Of a DNA stretch of 64,000 bases, positions 18,178 through 26,827 are shown in pieces (positions within the stretch are counted from its first letter, which is position 1; every line of letters starts with the position of its first letter). The notes below the pieces were generated by a model, which was not told the DNA's origin, did not search any database, and saw only the letters and a list, made by a program, of their open reading frames with translations. The position numbers and the translations under genes were made by a program. The stretch is from Mycobacterium asiaticum DSM 44297 (GTDB lineage: Bacteria; Actinomycetota; Actinomycetes; Mycobacteriales; Mycobacteriaceae), in assembly GCF_000613245.1 (NCBI RefSeq), contig NZ_HG964938.1, forward strand, positions 280,237 to 344,236. Direction: 5' to 3'.

Positions 18178-18792
18178 CTAGCCGTCGCCGAACAGCGCGC
18201 CTCGCACCAGCACCTTCGATGCGCCCAACGCAGCCTGGAACTCCTCCAGCGGCAGCGTGGCTGCCAGTTCGGTCAACCCGTAGATGAGGGCATAGATCGC
18301 CTCGGCGACGGCCCGCGGGTCCACCTCCGCGCCGAGATCGCCCGCCCGGCAGGCGTCGTCGACGATGCCGTCGATGATTTCGCGCATCATCTGAAACGTG
18401 CTGTTGTCGTCGCCACCGGAAGCGACGAGGTTCTCCGCCCGAATCGCCCATTCGAAGGCGGCCAGGTCCGGATACTCCCGGAGCAATCGTCCGCATTCGT
18501 CGAGCACCGCTTCGACCCGGTCGACGATGTCACCGGCGCCCTGGGCAGCCCGGCGCAACCGGGGCATGGCGGCCTCATCCCGGGTCGCGATCGTGGCCTT
18601 GATCAGTTCGGCCTTGTTCGGGAAGTAGTTGTACAGGCTGGCGCTGGTGACATCGGCCGTGCGGGCGATTTCACGGATGGTGGCCCGCGAGTAGCCGGCC
18701 TGTGCGACGCATCTCATGGTCGCGGCGATGATCCGTTCTCGGGTTTCGCCGCCGACGGCGCCGACGGGACGGCCCAGCTGGCTACGCGTCAT
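18178..18792 (-). CDS. TetR family regulator (paralogue A)
   Basis: 204 residues. N-terminal HTH: RERIIAATMRCVAQAGYSRA, TIREIARTADVTSASLYNYF and PNKAELIKAT. ATG at 18792 chosen because SQLGRPVGA aligns with the same position in the divergent paralogue. Same strand as the monooxygenase operon, 69 bases upstream of it. The two TetR genes share the HTH and the first 10 residues almost completely, while the ligand domains differ, so they probably bind related DNA sites but different ligands. Confidence 0.9.
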   Translation of the reverse strand: MTRSQLGRPVGAVGGETRERIIAATMRCVAQAGYSRATIREIARTADVTSASLYNYFPNKAELIKATIATRDEAAMPRLRRAAQGAGDIVDRVEAVLDECGRLLREYPDLAAFEWAIRAENLVASGGDDNSTFQMMREIIDGIVDDACRAGDLGAEVDPRAVAEAIYALIYGLTELAATLPLEEFQAALGASKVLVRGALFGDG

Positions 18793-18816
18793 ATGGGTCC
18801 TGTCCTGTCCTGCCGC

Positions 18817-18842
18817 TCGACCATGGTCGAATATATTCGACC
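18817..18842. promoter_or_regulatory. Overlapping palindromes between the two TetR genes
   Basis: A perfect 18-base palindrome GGTCGAATATATTCGACC (18825-18842) overlaps a perfect 14-base palindrome TCGACCATGGTCGA (18817-18830). Together they make three GGTCGA half-sites in alternating orientation. A CGATCAAT half-site of the other operator family starts at 18842. The gap between the two TetR starts is only 82 bases, so this is almost certainly their operator. Confidence 0.7.
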
Positions 18843-18874
18843 GATCAATTAGTTCCGCCGTTCGGAGGTACCCG

Positions 18875-19498
18875 GTGACCGTCGGCTCCCAGCTCGGCCG
18901 GCCGGTCGGCGCCAGCGGTGAGCAGACCCGCCAACGCATCATCGCCGCAGCCATGCGCTGTGTGGCCGAGATGGGATATTCACAGGCCTCGATACGCGAG
19001 ATCGCCAGGACCGCCGGCATGACCAGTGGCAGCCTGTACCACTACTTTCCGAACAAGGCCGAGTTGTTCAAGGCCACCGGCGACGAGATCGAGGCGATCG
19101 TCCTGCCGCGGCTGCGGGCGGCCGCCGCCCGGTCCGACGACACCGCCGCCCGTCTGGACGCGGTGCTGGACGAGTCGAAGCAGCTGATGCGCGACTTCCC
19201 TCATCTGGCCGCCTTCCTGCAGGCCACCCGGGTGCAGAGCGCGGGGCAGTCCGGACGCATCGGCCCGACCTACCCGGGCTCCAAGGCGCTACGCGACGTC
19301 GTCACCGAAATCATCGAGGACGCTCGCCGCCGGGGGACGCTGTCCTGCGAGGCCACGCCTGCCGTCGAATCGATCTGCGCTCTCACCCGTGGGCTCTCCG
19401 AACAGGCGGCCCGACTGCCGCGCGAGGGCTACGACGCCACGCTGGATTCGGTCAAGCAGATGATCCGCGGCACGCTGTTCGCGCGGACCGGTGGATAA
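18875..19498 (+). CDS. TetR family regulator (paralogue B)
   Basis: 207 residues. HTH: RQRIIAAAMRCVAEMGYSQA, SIREIARTAGMTSGSLYHYF and PNKAELFKAT. GTG start at 18875 has GGAGG 6 bases upstream. Close paralogue of the divergent TetR at 18178-18792. Followed after two bases by the LLM oxidoreductase, so these two form an operon. Probably arose with its partner by an inverted duplication. Confidence 0.9.
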   Translation: MTVGSQLGRPVGASGEQTRQRIIAAAMRCVAEMGYSQASIREIARTAGMTSGSLYHYFPNKAELFKATGDEIEAIVLPRLRAAAARSDDTAARLDAVLDESKQLMRDFPHLAAFLQATRVQSAGQSGRIGPTYPGSKALRDVVTEIIEDARRRGTLSCEATPAVESICALTRGLSEQAARLPREGYDATLDSVKQMIRGTLFARTGG

Positions 19499-19500
19499 GG

Positions 19501-20505
19501 GTGCGCCTGCTTACCGCACTGCGGCTGAACATGACCAATGTCGCCGACCCGTCGGTCCGCCACGGCGACCGGTATCGGGCCGCGCTGGAGATGGCGGAAT
19601 ATGCGGACCGCAACGGGTTCACTGCGGTCAGCGCTGAAGAGCACCACCTGTCCGCCACAGGTTGGCTACCCGCACCCCTGCTGCTGGCCGCCGCTGTGGC
19701 GGGACGGACCCGCAGGGTACGCATCAGCGTCAACGCGTTGATCGTGCCGCTCTATAACCCGGTTCGGCTTGCCGAGGACATCGCTGTCCTGGACAACCTT
19801 GCGCAGGGCAGATTTAGCTTTGTGGCCGGAATTGGTTACCGCCCCGAGGAATACCGCGCAGCCGGCAAGGACTGGGCGCGCCGCGGCGACCTGATGGACC
19901 ATTGCCTATCGGTGCTGCTCAAGGCATGGGGCGACGACCCGTTCGAGTACAACGGCACCCTGATCAACGTCACACCGAAACCCCATACCCGGCCGCACCC
20001 CGTCCTTTTCGTCGGCGGAATGACGCCGGCGGCGGCCCGGCGCGCAGCGCGTTTCGGGTTGCCGTTCTCACCACCGATGGCGATGCCGGAGCTGGCCGCG
20101 ATCTATCAGGAAGAGTTGCGCAACCAGGGCACAACGGGATTCGTGTATCACCCGGAGAACGGCAGCACTGTCACGCTGCTGAACCCCGATCCGGACGAAG
20201 CCTGGTCGCGTTACGGCCCGTTCATCATGAACGAGGCGCGCGAGTACGCCGGCTGGAAGCGGCGCGGCGTGCCGCGGCCCAACGAGACGCCCGCCGCTTC
20301 CATCGAGGAACTCCGGCAACTCAACCACGTCGAGATCCTCACGCCCGACCAGTTGATCGCGCAGATCCACGCCGGACGCCAGGACATCGTGATGAATCCG
20401 CTGGTCGGCGGGCTTCCCATCGACGACGGTTGGTCCAGCCTGCGGCTGCTGGTGGAGCAGGTGTTACCCGGGGTGGGATCTCCCAACATCGTCACAGCCG
20501 AATGA
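19501..20505 (+). CDS. LLM-class (F420/FMN) oxidoreductase
   Basis: 334 residues of the luciferase-like TIM barrel. Family stretches are GFTAVSAEEHHLSATGWLPA, ALIVPLYNPVRLAEDIAVLD and GRFSFVAGIGYRPEEYRAAG. Mycobacterial members mostly use F420H2 or FMN. Stop of the TetR gene is two bases upstream, and GGATAAGG at the TetR end is the only ribosome-binding candidate, so translation is probably coupled. Could act on the same compound class as the neighbouring monooxygenases. Cofactor and substrate not proven. Confidence 0.87.
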   Translation: MRLLTALRLNMTNVADPSVRHGDRYRAALEMAEYADRNGFTAVSAEEHHLSATGWLPAPLLLAAAVAGRTRRVRISVNALIVPLYNPVRLAEDIAVLDNLAQGRFSFVAGIGYRPEEYRAAGKDWARRGDLMDHCLSVLLKAWGDDPFEYNGTLINVTPKPHTRPHPVLFVGGMTPAAARRAARFGLPFSPPMAMPELAAIYQEELRNQGTTGFVYHPENGSTVTLLNPDPDEAWSRYGPFIMNEAREYAGWKRRGVPRPNETPAASIEELRQLNHVEILTPDQLIAQIHAGRQDIVMNPLVGGLPIDDGWSSLRLLVEQVLPGVGSPNIVTAE

Positions 20506-20523
20506 CAGCCGAATGACAGCCGA
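20494..20523. repeat. 11-bp direct repeat across the LLM gene stop
   Basis: ACAGCCGAATG occurs twice in a row, with 8 bases of a third copy. The first copy includes the LLM stop codon. This looks like replication slippage and has no clear function. Confidence 0.7.
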
Positions 20524-20627
20524 GACCGGCCGCTGAGCGGAGCTCTTAATGGGCGTCTAAGCTGGTCAAGGTCCTATGTCAATGATTTCGCCCCGCCGTC
20601 GAAAATGTTGTTTTAGGAGGTTCTTCC

Positions 20628-21371
20628 GTGGGCACATACTGCGGCATGAATGCACGTCGCCTCGCTCGTATCCTCGCTCCCGCGGCAGTCGCAGCATCGG
20701 GTCTGTGCGCTTCCGTGATCTCCGGTTCCCCCGTTCCAGTCGCATCCGCCGCATGCCCGGATGTCGAGGTTGTTTTCGCCCGCGGCACCGGCGAAGAGCC
20801 CGGTGTCGGCCCGACGGGCCAGGCCTTCGTCGACAACCTGCGGCCGCGCCTCGGCGCGCAGTCGATGGATGTGTACCCCGTCAACTATCCGGCCAGTGAC
20901 GAATGGGCGACCGGCGTCGACGGTGTCCGCGACGCGGGCGCTCACGTCAACGCCATGGCCGCCAGCTGTCCCAAGACCAAGATGGTCCTCGGTGGCTTCT
21001 CGCAAGGCGCTGCAGTCATGGGCTTCGTGACATCGGCCGCTGTGCCGGACGGCATCGACCCGGCGACCGTTCCGAAACCGCTGGATCCCGCTGTGGCCGA
21101 TCACGTTTCCTCCGTCGTGTTGTTCGGTCTGCCGAACGTGCGGGCGATGGAATTCCTCGGTCAGCCGCCGGTGGCCATCGGGCCGCTCTACCAGGCGAAG
21201 ACGATGAAGGTCTGCGCGACCGACGACCCGGTGTGCTCGCAGGGACTGAACTTCGCCGCGCACAACACCTACGCCAACGACGGCGCAATGATCGACCAGG
21301 GGGCAGCATTCGCGGCCAGTCGTCTCGGCGGCGGCGCGCCGGCACCGGTGCCCTCCGGCTTCGGCGAGTGA
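20628..21371 (+). CDS. Secreted cutinase family esterase
   Basis: 247 residues. N-terminal signal peptide (LARILAPAAVAASGLCASVI, predicted cleavage near ASA-ACP). Mature protein opens CPDVEVVFARGTGEEPGVGP. The catalytic triad is visible: S125 in GGFSQGA, the Asp in CATDDPVCS (199/200) and H212 in AHNTY. The cysteine pattern matches actinobacterial cutinases (Culp/CFP21 group), which hydrolyse lipid esters outside the cell. GTG at 20628 has AGGAGG 7 bases upstream. It appears to be a single transcription unit, with 122 bases before it and no clear -10 recognised. Confidence 0.92.
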   Translation: MGTYCGMNARRLARILAPAAVAASGLCASVISGSPVPVASAACPDVEVVFARGTGEEPGVGPTGQAFVDNLRPRLGAQSMDVYPVNYPASDEWATGVDGVRDAGAHVNAMAASCPKTKMVLGGFSQGAAVMGFVTSAAVPDGIDPATVPKPLDPAVADHVSSVVLFGLPNVRAMEFLGQPPVAIGPLYQAKTMKVCATDDPVCSQGLNFAAHNTYANDGAMIDQGAAFAASRLGGGAPAPVPSGFGE

Positions 21372-21397
21372 GGCGCCGGCGCTAAGACCCGTCCGAG

Positions 21398-22066
21398 TCA
21401 GGCGTGCAGCCGCTCCAGCCCGGCAACGACGAGCCGTAGGCCGAAGTTGAACTCCTCGGCCAACTCGACCGGAAGGTTGTCGGCGACTGCGCGCGTCGCC
21501 GGATAGCGCGTCGGATCGAGTTGTCCGAACGCGGCCGATGCGGCGGCATCGTCGGGCTCGGCTGCCGCCGACTCGGACACCTGCATCGCGAAGCCCAGGA
21601 TGAAGTGCCACAGCGTGGCATAGCTGCGCGCGGCCACCTGGGGTGAGAAGCCGTTATCGAGCAGCACCCCAAGAATGAACTCTCGCTGGGCAAGCGCGTT
21701 TGGTCCCATCGGGATATGGCCGATCAGCAACGGGGCGATATTGCCGTGTCGGCTGAGCGCGTCGAACGCTCGCTGCGCGAACGAGCTGCATACGTGTTGC
21801 CAAGGCTGTGATTCGTCGGCTTCCAGCTCGCCGAACATCCCGTCGACCAGCATCGCCACCAGTTCGGCCCGGCTGGCGAAATGCCGGTACAGCGTGGCGG
21901 TTCCAGATCCAAGGCGGTGGGCAAGTGACCGCATCGACAGCGCATCGGCGCCCTGCTCGTCGACGAGTTCTAGGGCCGCCTCGAGGATCCGATCGAGCGG
22001 GAGCGGCGGCCGGCCTCGGGGACGGCCGCGCGCGGGCGGGTTGACAGGTTCTGCATTTATGGACAC
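21398..22066 (-). CDS. TetR family regulator with TetR_C domain
   Basis: 222 residues. The N-terminus is basic (RGRPRGRPPLPLDRILEAAL), HTH stretches are SMRSLAHRLGSGTATLYRHF and ASRAELVAMLVDGM, and the C-terminal ligand domain includes FILGFAMQVSESAAAEPDDA. GTG start at 22066 is the only suitable start in frame near the HTH. A long inverted repeat covers it. Divergent from the PPOX-type gene 57 bases away, which it probably represses. Confidence 0.88.
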   Translation of the reverse strand: MSINAEPVNPPARGRPRGRPPLPLDRILEAALELVDEQGADALSMRSLAHRLGSGTATLYRHFASRAELVAMLVDGMFGELEADESQPWQHVCSSFAQRAFDALSRHGNIAPLLIGHIPMGPNALAQREFILGVLLDNGFSPQVAARSYATLWHFILGFAMQVSESAAAEPDDAAASAAFGQLDPTRYPATRAVADNLPVELAEEFNFGLRLVVAGLERLHA

Positions 22067-22082
22067 ACTGTATCCATAAATG
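22054..22082. promoter_or_regulatory. 29-bp inverted repeat over the TetR start
   Basis: Perfect 10-base arms CATTTATGGA (22054-22063) and TCCATAAATG (22073-22082) are separated by 9 bases. The left arm and spacer overlap the first codons of the TetR gene. Size and place fit a TetR operator controlling both divergent genes. Confidence 0.65.
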
Positions 22083-22123
22083 TTTGGGAGGGTCAATACC
22101 CCCGTCTTGGAGGACGATTCGCC

Positions 22124-22678
22124 ATGCTCCTGCCCCTGGCCCCGGAGCCCTACACGGCTCCCACCGACCGCGACATGCTGCCCTCGGAGCGCCGCGAATT
22201 TGTCCGGACCCACCGCACGGCGGTGTTCGGCTACCGGCGCCGCAACGACGGCCCGGCCATGTCGATCGTCTATTACATCCCGACCGACGACGACGAACTG
22301 CTGGTTTCCACGATGGCGGGGCGCGGTAAAGCCCGCATCATCGAACGCGATCGCAAGGTCAGCCTGTGCGTGCTCGACGAACGGTGGCCGTTCAGCTACT
22401 TGCAGGTCTACGCGGATGCGGTGCTGGACGACGACCGCGACCTCGCGGTCGACGTGATGATGGCGGTGGCGGGCAGGATGTCGGGACAGCCGCTCGGCGA
22501 GGAGGCGCGTTCGTCGGTCCGAGCCATGTGCGAACGGGAACACCGGGTGGTGATTCGCTGCCGTCCTTATTCCACGTTCGCCACACCACCACGGCACCTG
22601 CACCGCAACGATCAGGTGGAAGAGTTGTCGCACTGGGTTTCTGGCGTTATGCCCTGGGACACCGCCGACCCGGCCTGA
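22124..22678 (+). CDS. PPOX-class (pyridoxamine-phosphate oxidase-like) flavin/F420 protein
   Basis: 184 residues with a split-barrel pattern: RREFVRTHRTAVFGYRRR, PAMSIVYYIPTDDDELLVST, ARIIERDRKVSLCVLDER and PFSYLQVYADAVL. Mycobacterial proteins of this class bind F420, FMN or heme and reduce or sequester small molecules. GGAGGA lies 9 bases before the ATG. Divergent TetR gene next to it suggests induction by a xenobiotic or lipid. Cofactor cannot be decided from sequence alone. Confidence 0.82.
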   Translation: MLLPLAPEPYTAPTDRDMLPSERREFVRTHRTAVFGYRRRNDGPAMSIVYYIPTDDDELLVSTMAGRGKARIIERDRKVSLCVLDERWPFSYLQVYADAVLDDDRDLAVDVMMAVAGRMSGQPLGEEARSSVRAMCEREHRVVIRCRPYSTFATPPRHLHRNDQVEELSHWVSGVMPWDTADPA

Positions 22679-22680
22679 GG

Positions 22681-23154
22681 TCAACCAGCCGGGTAGCGGT
22701 CGCGCAGCTTGGCCAGAGTCGACTCGATGCCGCTGGCGTTCGCCTTCACAAAACCCATCCGCTCGTAGTACTTCAGCTTGTTCTTGAGGGTGCCGGCGCT
22801 GGAATAGTCGAAGGTCTCGGTGACTTGGGTCCGGTTCGGTGACAGCGACTCGAACTCCCAGCGCCAACGGTGACCGAGCGGATGCCGCCATTCGATCACC
22901 TCGTCCGGCTTGAATTCGGTCACCGTACTGGTGATGCGATACGGCACGCCGAGCATGCGCATGTTGGTCGAGAACTTCGAACCTTCGGCGAGCCGGGACG
23001 GCGCCTTGACATTGGCCCGGACCGTGCCGGAGCCGTCCAATTCACTGTGGCGCCGCGGATCGGCGGCCATCGCGAACAGTTCGGCCACCGGGGCAACCAC
23101 CTCTACCGACCGGCTCACCCTGCGGGGCCCGGCGTCGACAACCTTGACAGTCAT
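22681..23154 (-). CDS. SRPBCC family (START-like) lipid-binding protein
   Basis: 157 residues with the SRPBCC pattern: RRVSRSVEVVAPVAELFAMA, a WRHPLGHRWRWEFESL core strand pair, and the long C-terminal helix GIESTLAKLRDRYPAG. The family forms a hydrophobic cavity and includes polyketide cyclases and ligand-binding proteins. Convergent with the PPOX gene, with two bases between stops. No catalytic residue can be assigned. Confidence 0.82.
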   Translation of the reverse strand: MTVKVVDAGPRRVSRSVEVVAPVAELFAMAADPRRHSELDGSGTVRANVKAPSRLAEGSKFSTNMRMLGVPYRITSTVTEFKPDEVIEWRHPLGHRWRWEFESLSPNRTQVTETFDYSSAGTLKNKLKYYERMGFVKANASGIESTLAKLRDRYPAG

Positions 23155-23358
23155 TACTTGCTCCTTTTCCCCTTTTCAGCGTCGCAGTTTTGTGATCGCC
23201 GCAACAGATGGGTGGCCCTGCGGCGTTCCGCACCGGAAAACGACGCGGCGCGTGGTACGGTTCGCTGCTGTGGTGTCGTCGCAGGTCAACCGGGGTCGCA
23301 GCGTGATTGCGGGCACGCCTGGTTCACGGTGCGCCGGGCGATTTATGGTGGCCGGCGC

Positions 23359-24177
23359 ATGTCCGAGCTGAGCCGACGCCGCTTTCTGGGTTCCCTCGCT
23401 ATATCCACCGTTGCCAGCGTGGGTCTCGCGCGATGCATGGTCGATCCGCAGCCGCGAACATTCGCCCAGACACCAGCCGCCGAACTGGCGCCCCCAGCCG
23501 GGCCAACCGTAGCCGGGCTGCTGCCACCGCCCCCTCCGTCCACACGGGTGCGACTGCCCGGCGGCGGCGTGCTGAGCCAGCTTCCGGGCAACGGTGACCT
23601 GCTGGCGCTCACGGTCGACGACGGCACCAACAGCGAAGTGGTGCGGGCTTACACGCAGTTCGCCAAGGACACTGGCATCCGGCTGACGTTCTTCGTCAAC
23701 GGCACCTACGACTCCTGGACCGACAACCTGGCCATGCTTCGGCCACTTGTCGAATCCGGCCAAATCGAACTGGGCAACCACACCTGGTCGCATCCCGACC
23801 TCACCACGCTGCCCAAGGGCGAGATCGCCAAGCAGCTGATGCGCAACGACGAATTTCTCAAGAAAACGTACGGCGTTGGAGCCAAACCCTATTGGCGGCC
23901 GCCCTATGCCAAGCACAACGCCGAGGTGGACTCGGTGGCCGCCGACCTCGGATACAGCCTCCCGGTGCTCTGGTCGGGGTCACTGTCGGACTCGACGCTG
24001 ATCACCGAGGAATACATCGTCAAGATGGCCGACCAGTACTTCACGCCGCAGGCCATCGTGATCGGGCACCTCAACCATCTGCCCGTCACCCACGTCTACC
24101 CGCAGCTCGTAGAGATCATCCGCGACCGGAAGCTGCGGACGGTCACTTTCAACGATGTATTCCTGAAGACCCCGTAG
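23359..24177 (+). CDS. Tat-exported polysaccharide deacetylase (NodB domain)
   Basis: 272 residues. The N-terminus MSELSRRRFLGSLAIST is a twin-arginine signal. Downstream is a Pro-rich spacer (PPPPPSTR), then a NodB domain with the metal-site motifs LTVDDG (D-D), FFVNGTY, GNHTWSHPDL (H-x-x-x-H) and RPPYAKHN. Such enzymes remove acetyl groups from peptidoglycan or glycans outside the membrane. ATG at 23359 chosen because it places the Tat motif at residues 4-10; there is no good ribosome-binding site. Upstream 204 bases hold no other gene. Confidence 0.87.
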   Translation: MSELSRRRFLGSLAISTVASVGLARCMVDPQPRTFAQTPAAELAPPAGPTVAGLLPPPPPSTRVRLPGGGVLSQLPGNGDLLALTVDDGTNSEVVRAYTQFAKDTGIRLTFFVNGTYDSWTDNLAMLRPLVESGQIELGNHTWSHPDLTTLPKGEIAKQLMRNDEFLKKTYGVGAKPYWRPPYAKHNAEVDSVAADLGYSLPVLWSGSLSDSTLITEEYIVKMADQYFTPQAIVIGHLNHLPVTHVYPQLVEIIRDRKLRTVTFNDVFLKTP

Positions 24178-24179
24178 GG

Positions 24180-25379
24180 TCAGAAAACTGGCTCAGACAA
24201 TCGGCTCAGGCGCTCGTCGAGAACCGCGTGGAAATGGCCGATCGCGCTCTCGTGCCGCCCGAACTCGACGAATTCATTGGCCCCCGAATGCAAACCGCGC
24301 TGCACACCCTCGGACATCTCGTTGTCCTCGATCGCGCCACGGGCGATGAGCGTGCCCGCGGCATCGCGGCTGTCACCGGAGATTCGCTCGGCAACCTCGG
24401 GTTTGACGAGTGAGTAGATGACCACTGTGCTGTGGCCGACATCCACTGGGTCGATCACAACCACCAGCATCAAGTCCGGGAACGTCGCCAGCATCACGTT
24501 AGGGAACAGCTGATACAGATAGGTGACCCGGGCGTCCGTCGTCCAGCTGCTCTCTGGCCGATCACGCAGGCGCTCGATGTTGCGGTACGGGAAGGTGATT
24601 CGACAGTTCGGACCAAACTGCTCCACCACGTTCAGATCGTCGTACTGCAGCGGGAAAAAGGTGTTCTGGTGGGTCCAGCGGATGTGGTAACCCTCCAGGA
24701 ACTGTTCGACGAGCACCTTCCAGTTCATCGCTCGCAGCGTCGAGTCCACCTGAACCAGCTGCCGCGCGGGCACCAACTTGTCGTGCCAAGCACTGCCATC
24801 GGTCAGCCACGCCAGCGCCGCGTCGCCGGCTGACTGCGGGGAGCCACCCGCGAGCGCCTCGATGACGATGAGTCCGTCTGCCTCATGGCTGGGCACCTCG
24901 ACCAGGCCGCGCGCCGCCATGTCGAGGTCGGGAAATGCGTCACGGTATGGCACATGCGCGAGCGAACCGTCCAGCCGGTAGGTCCAGCCGTGATAACGGC
25001 ACACCAGCGCTTTGGCGCATCCGGAGCCCTCGACCAGTGTGAAACCCCGGTGGCGGCAGGCATTGCGGAACACCCGCGCCCGATGATCACGACCCCGTAC
25101 CGCGAACAGCGGCACGCCGAACGCGGTTCGTTCGACATGGTCGCCCGGATTGGGTATCGCCGCCGAGGGAACGAATACGCTTGGCATCGCGCGCAACATC
25201 CGCATCTCGGTAGCGAATCGTGCTGGATCCAAATAGTTTTCGACGGGTTCGCGCCAGGCGACACCCTCGTCGGTGGTGCCGGCATCGATGTGCGCCAAGA
25301 CCCGGCGGACAATCTCGACGTCATCTGCAACCGAGCGGGCAAGCGAGCCGGCATCCAAGGGCTTCGTCGGCGTAGCCAT
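24180..25379 (-). CDS. Rieske-type aromatic ring-hydroxylating oxygenase, large subunit
   Basis: 399 residues. The Rieske cluster motif is CRHRGFTLVEGSG followed by CRYHGWTY (C-x-H, 17 residues, C-x-x-H). The catalytic domain keeps NWKVLVEQFLEGYHIRWTHQ, supplying the two His ligands to mononuclear iron. It acts as a terminal oxygenase and needs ferredoxin and reductase from elsewhere; none are adjacent. ATG at 25379 preferred over a TTG six bases earlier. Divergent from a PaaX-type regulator, consistent with an aromatic or carnitine-like substrate. Confidence 0.88.
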   Translation of the reverse strand: MATPTKPLDAGSLARSVADDVEIVRRVLAHIDAGTTDEGVAWREPVENYLDPARFATEMRMLRAMPSVFVPSAAIPNPGDHVERTAFGVPLFAVRGRDHRARVFRNACRHRGFTLVEGSGCAKALVCRYHGWTYRLDGSLAHVPYRDAFPDLDMAARGLVEVPSHEADGLIVIEALAGGSPQSAGDAALAWLTDGSAWHDKLVPARQLVQVDSTLRAMNWKVLVEQFLEGYHIRWTHQNTFFPLQYDDLNVVEQFGPNCRITFPYRNIERLRDRPESSWTTDARVTYLYQLFPNVMLATFPDLMLVVVIDPVDVGHSTVVIYSLVKPEVAERISGDSRDAAGTLIARGAIEDNEMSEGVQRGLHSGANEFVEFGRHESAIGHFHAVLDERLSRLSEPVF

Positions 25380-25453
25380 GGCCAAGTATCACACTTCGCT
25401 AGTCACGTGTCAATAATTCAGTGATATGACGGTTCATCAGCGAAGATAGAGGG

Positions 25454-26254
25454 ATGGCGGCAGCAACTGCGGCTCGGGTCCGCGAGCTGATCGGCAATCG
25501 ACCGCTCAGCGCGCGTTCCGTCCTCGCGTCAGCACTTTTGGGTTCCGACGAGGGCCGTCTGACCGTGGCGGAGCTGGTCGCGATCGCCTCGCTGTTCGCT
25601 ATCAGCGACGGTGCGGCCCGGACCTGTTTGTGGCGAATGGTTTCCAACGGTGAAGTGACCGGCGACGACGGCAGCTACGCCCTTGCCGGACGGTTGCTGG
25701 ATCGGCGGCAGCGCGTCGACGAAGCGTCCCGATTCGCAGACGGTGGCGCATGGGACGGTACTTGGGAACTGGCAATCGTCGCGCTGGAGCGCCGTTCGGC
25801 TGCCGACCGCCTCGAGCTACGCAAGGCCGCGACCGCGCTGCATCTGGCCGAGCTTCGAGAGGGTGTCTGGATCCGGCCGGATAACCTTGACCCGCAGCGT
25901 CTTCCGGCATATCGGTCGGTATTGGACCGGCAATGCACCCATTTCCACCGCGCGGTGACCGAAATCGGTGCGGACCGGATGCGCGCACTCTTCGCCCTCG
26001 ACGACTGGGCGAGCGATGCCAGGGCGCTCATCGACGCTATGGAGGCAGCCCTCGAAGACAACAGCGACGGTTCGGCGCAGAGCATTGCCGACAAGTTCGC
26101 GTTGTCGGTCGCCGTGATCCAGCATCTGCAGCGGGATCCACAGCTGCCCGCCGAACTCGTCGCGGACCGCTGGCCGGGAGATACCTTGCGGCACACCTAC
26201 CGTCGGTTCGACGATGTTCTGAAAAGGCGGATGAACAGTGCCTTTGCTCGGTGA
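25454..26254 (+). CDS. PaaX family transcriptional regulator
   Basis: 266 residues. The N-terminal winged helix (SARSVLASALLGSDEGRLTV, SDGAARTCLWRMVSNGEVTG), the PaaX hinge and C-terminal regions (GTWELAIVALERRSAADRL, LREGVWIRPDNLDP) are recognisable. PaaX proteins respond to aryl-CoA thioesters such as phenylacetyl-CoA. Divergent from the Rieske oxygenase with 74 bases between starts, so that gene is the likely target. Stop overlaps the start of the lipoprotein gene (GTGA). Confidence 0.85.
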   Translation: MAAATAARVRELIGNRPLSARSVLASALLGSDEGRLTVAELVAIASLFAISDGAARTCLWRMVSNGEVTGDDGSYALAGRLLDRRQRVDEASRFADGGAWDGTWELAIVALERRSAADRLELRKAATALHLAELREGVWIRPDNLDPQRLPAYRSVLDRQCTHFHRAVTEIGADRMRALFALDDWASDARALIDAMEAALEDNSDGSAQSIADKFALSVAVIQHLQRDPQLPAELVADRWPGDTLRHTYRRFDDVLKRRMNSAFAR

Positions 26255-26802
26255 GCGCTGAGATGTTCTGGTACCGCCGCTACCTCGTGCTGGCATTGTT
26301 GCCGCTGGTGACCGCCTGCTCCGGTGGTTCATCCGAGGCGACCGGCCCTTCGTCGCCGTCATCGACCACCACCACGAAGCAGGCCAAGCACGGACCGTTC
26401 TTCCCCGAGTGCGGCGGCGTGACCGACCAAACCATCGCCGAACTCACCGGTGTGGCCGGACTTGTCTTGACCGCCCGCAACCCGGTGGGGTGTCAATGGC
26501 TGGTCAATGGCAGCATCGACGGACCCTGGTTCTCGTTCAGCTGGTTCCGCGGCAGCCCGATCGGGCGTGAACGCAAGAACGAGGACCTCAGTCGCTCGTC
26601 GGTCAGCGACATCACCGTCGACGGGCACAGCGGTTACATCGCGGTAGCCACCGATCGGCTCGGCACCCGCCTTTGCGACGTCGGCATTCAGTATCAGGAC
26701 GACTTCTTCGAGTGGTCGATCCAGTTCGTCAGGAAGCCGTTTCCCAACCCGTGTGACATCGCCACGGAACTCTCTCGCAGGACGATCGCAACAGTGAAGT
26801 GA
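26251..26802 (+). CDS. DUF3558-like lipoprotein
   Basis: 183 residues. Signal segment YRRYLVLALLPLVTAC ends in a lipobox (LVTAC), then a Ser/Thr-rich linker and a small domain with paired cysteines (FFPECGGVTDQTIAELTG, NPVGCQWLVNG, LCDVGIQYQ, NPCDIATELS). This matches the DUF3558 group of mycobacterial surface lipoproteins (LppA/LprC-like). GTG at 26251 overlaps the PaaX stop. Acts at the outer face of the membrane; function unknown. Confidence 0.83.
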   Translation: MSAEMFWYRRYLVLALLPLVTACSGGSSEATGPSSPSSTTTTKQAKHGPFFPECGGVTDQTIAELTGVAGLVLTARNPVGCQWLVNGSIDGPWFSFSWFRGSPIGRERKNEDLSRSSVSDITVDGHSGYIAVATDRLGTRLCDVGIQYQDDFFEWSIQFVRKPFPNPCDIATELSRRTIATVK

Positions 26803-26827
26803 CGAGCAGTTGCAGTAGCCGGCGGCC

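Noticed and set aside
23359..23460. Lipobox in the polysaccharide deacetylase (LARC)
   Set aside because: Arg directly before the Cys is not accepted in lipoboxes; the Tat motif is a better explanation.
25387..25426. TATCAC and GTGATA between the Rieske and PaaX genes
   Set aside because: The arms are only 6 bases and 28 bases apart, too wide for one dimer site; likely chance.
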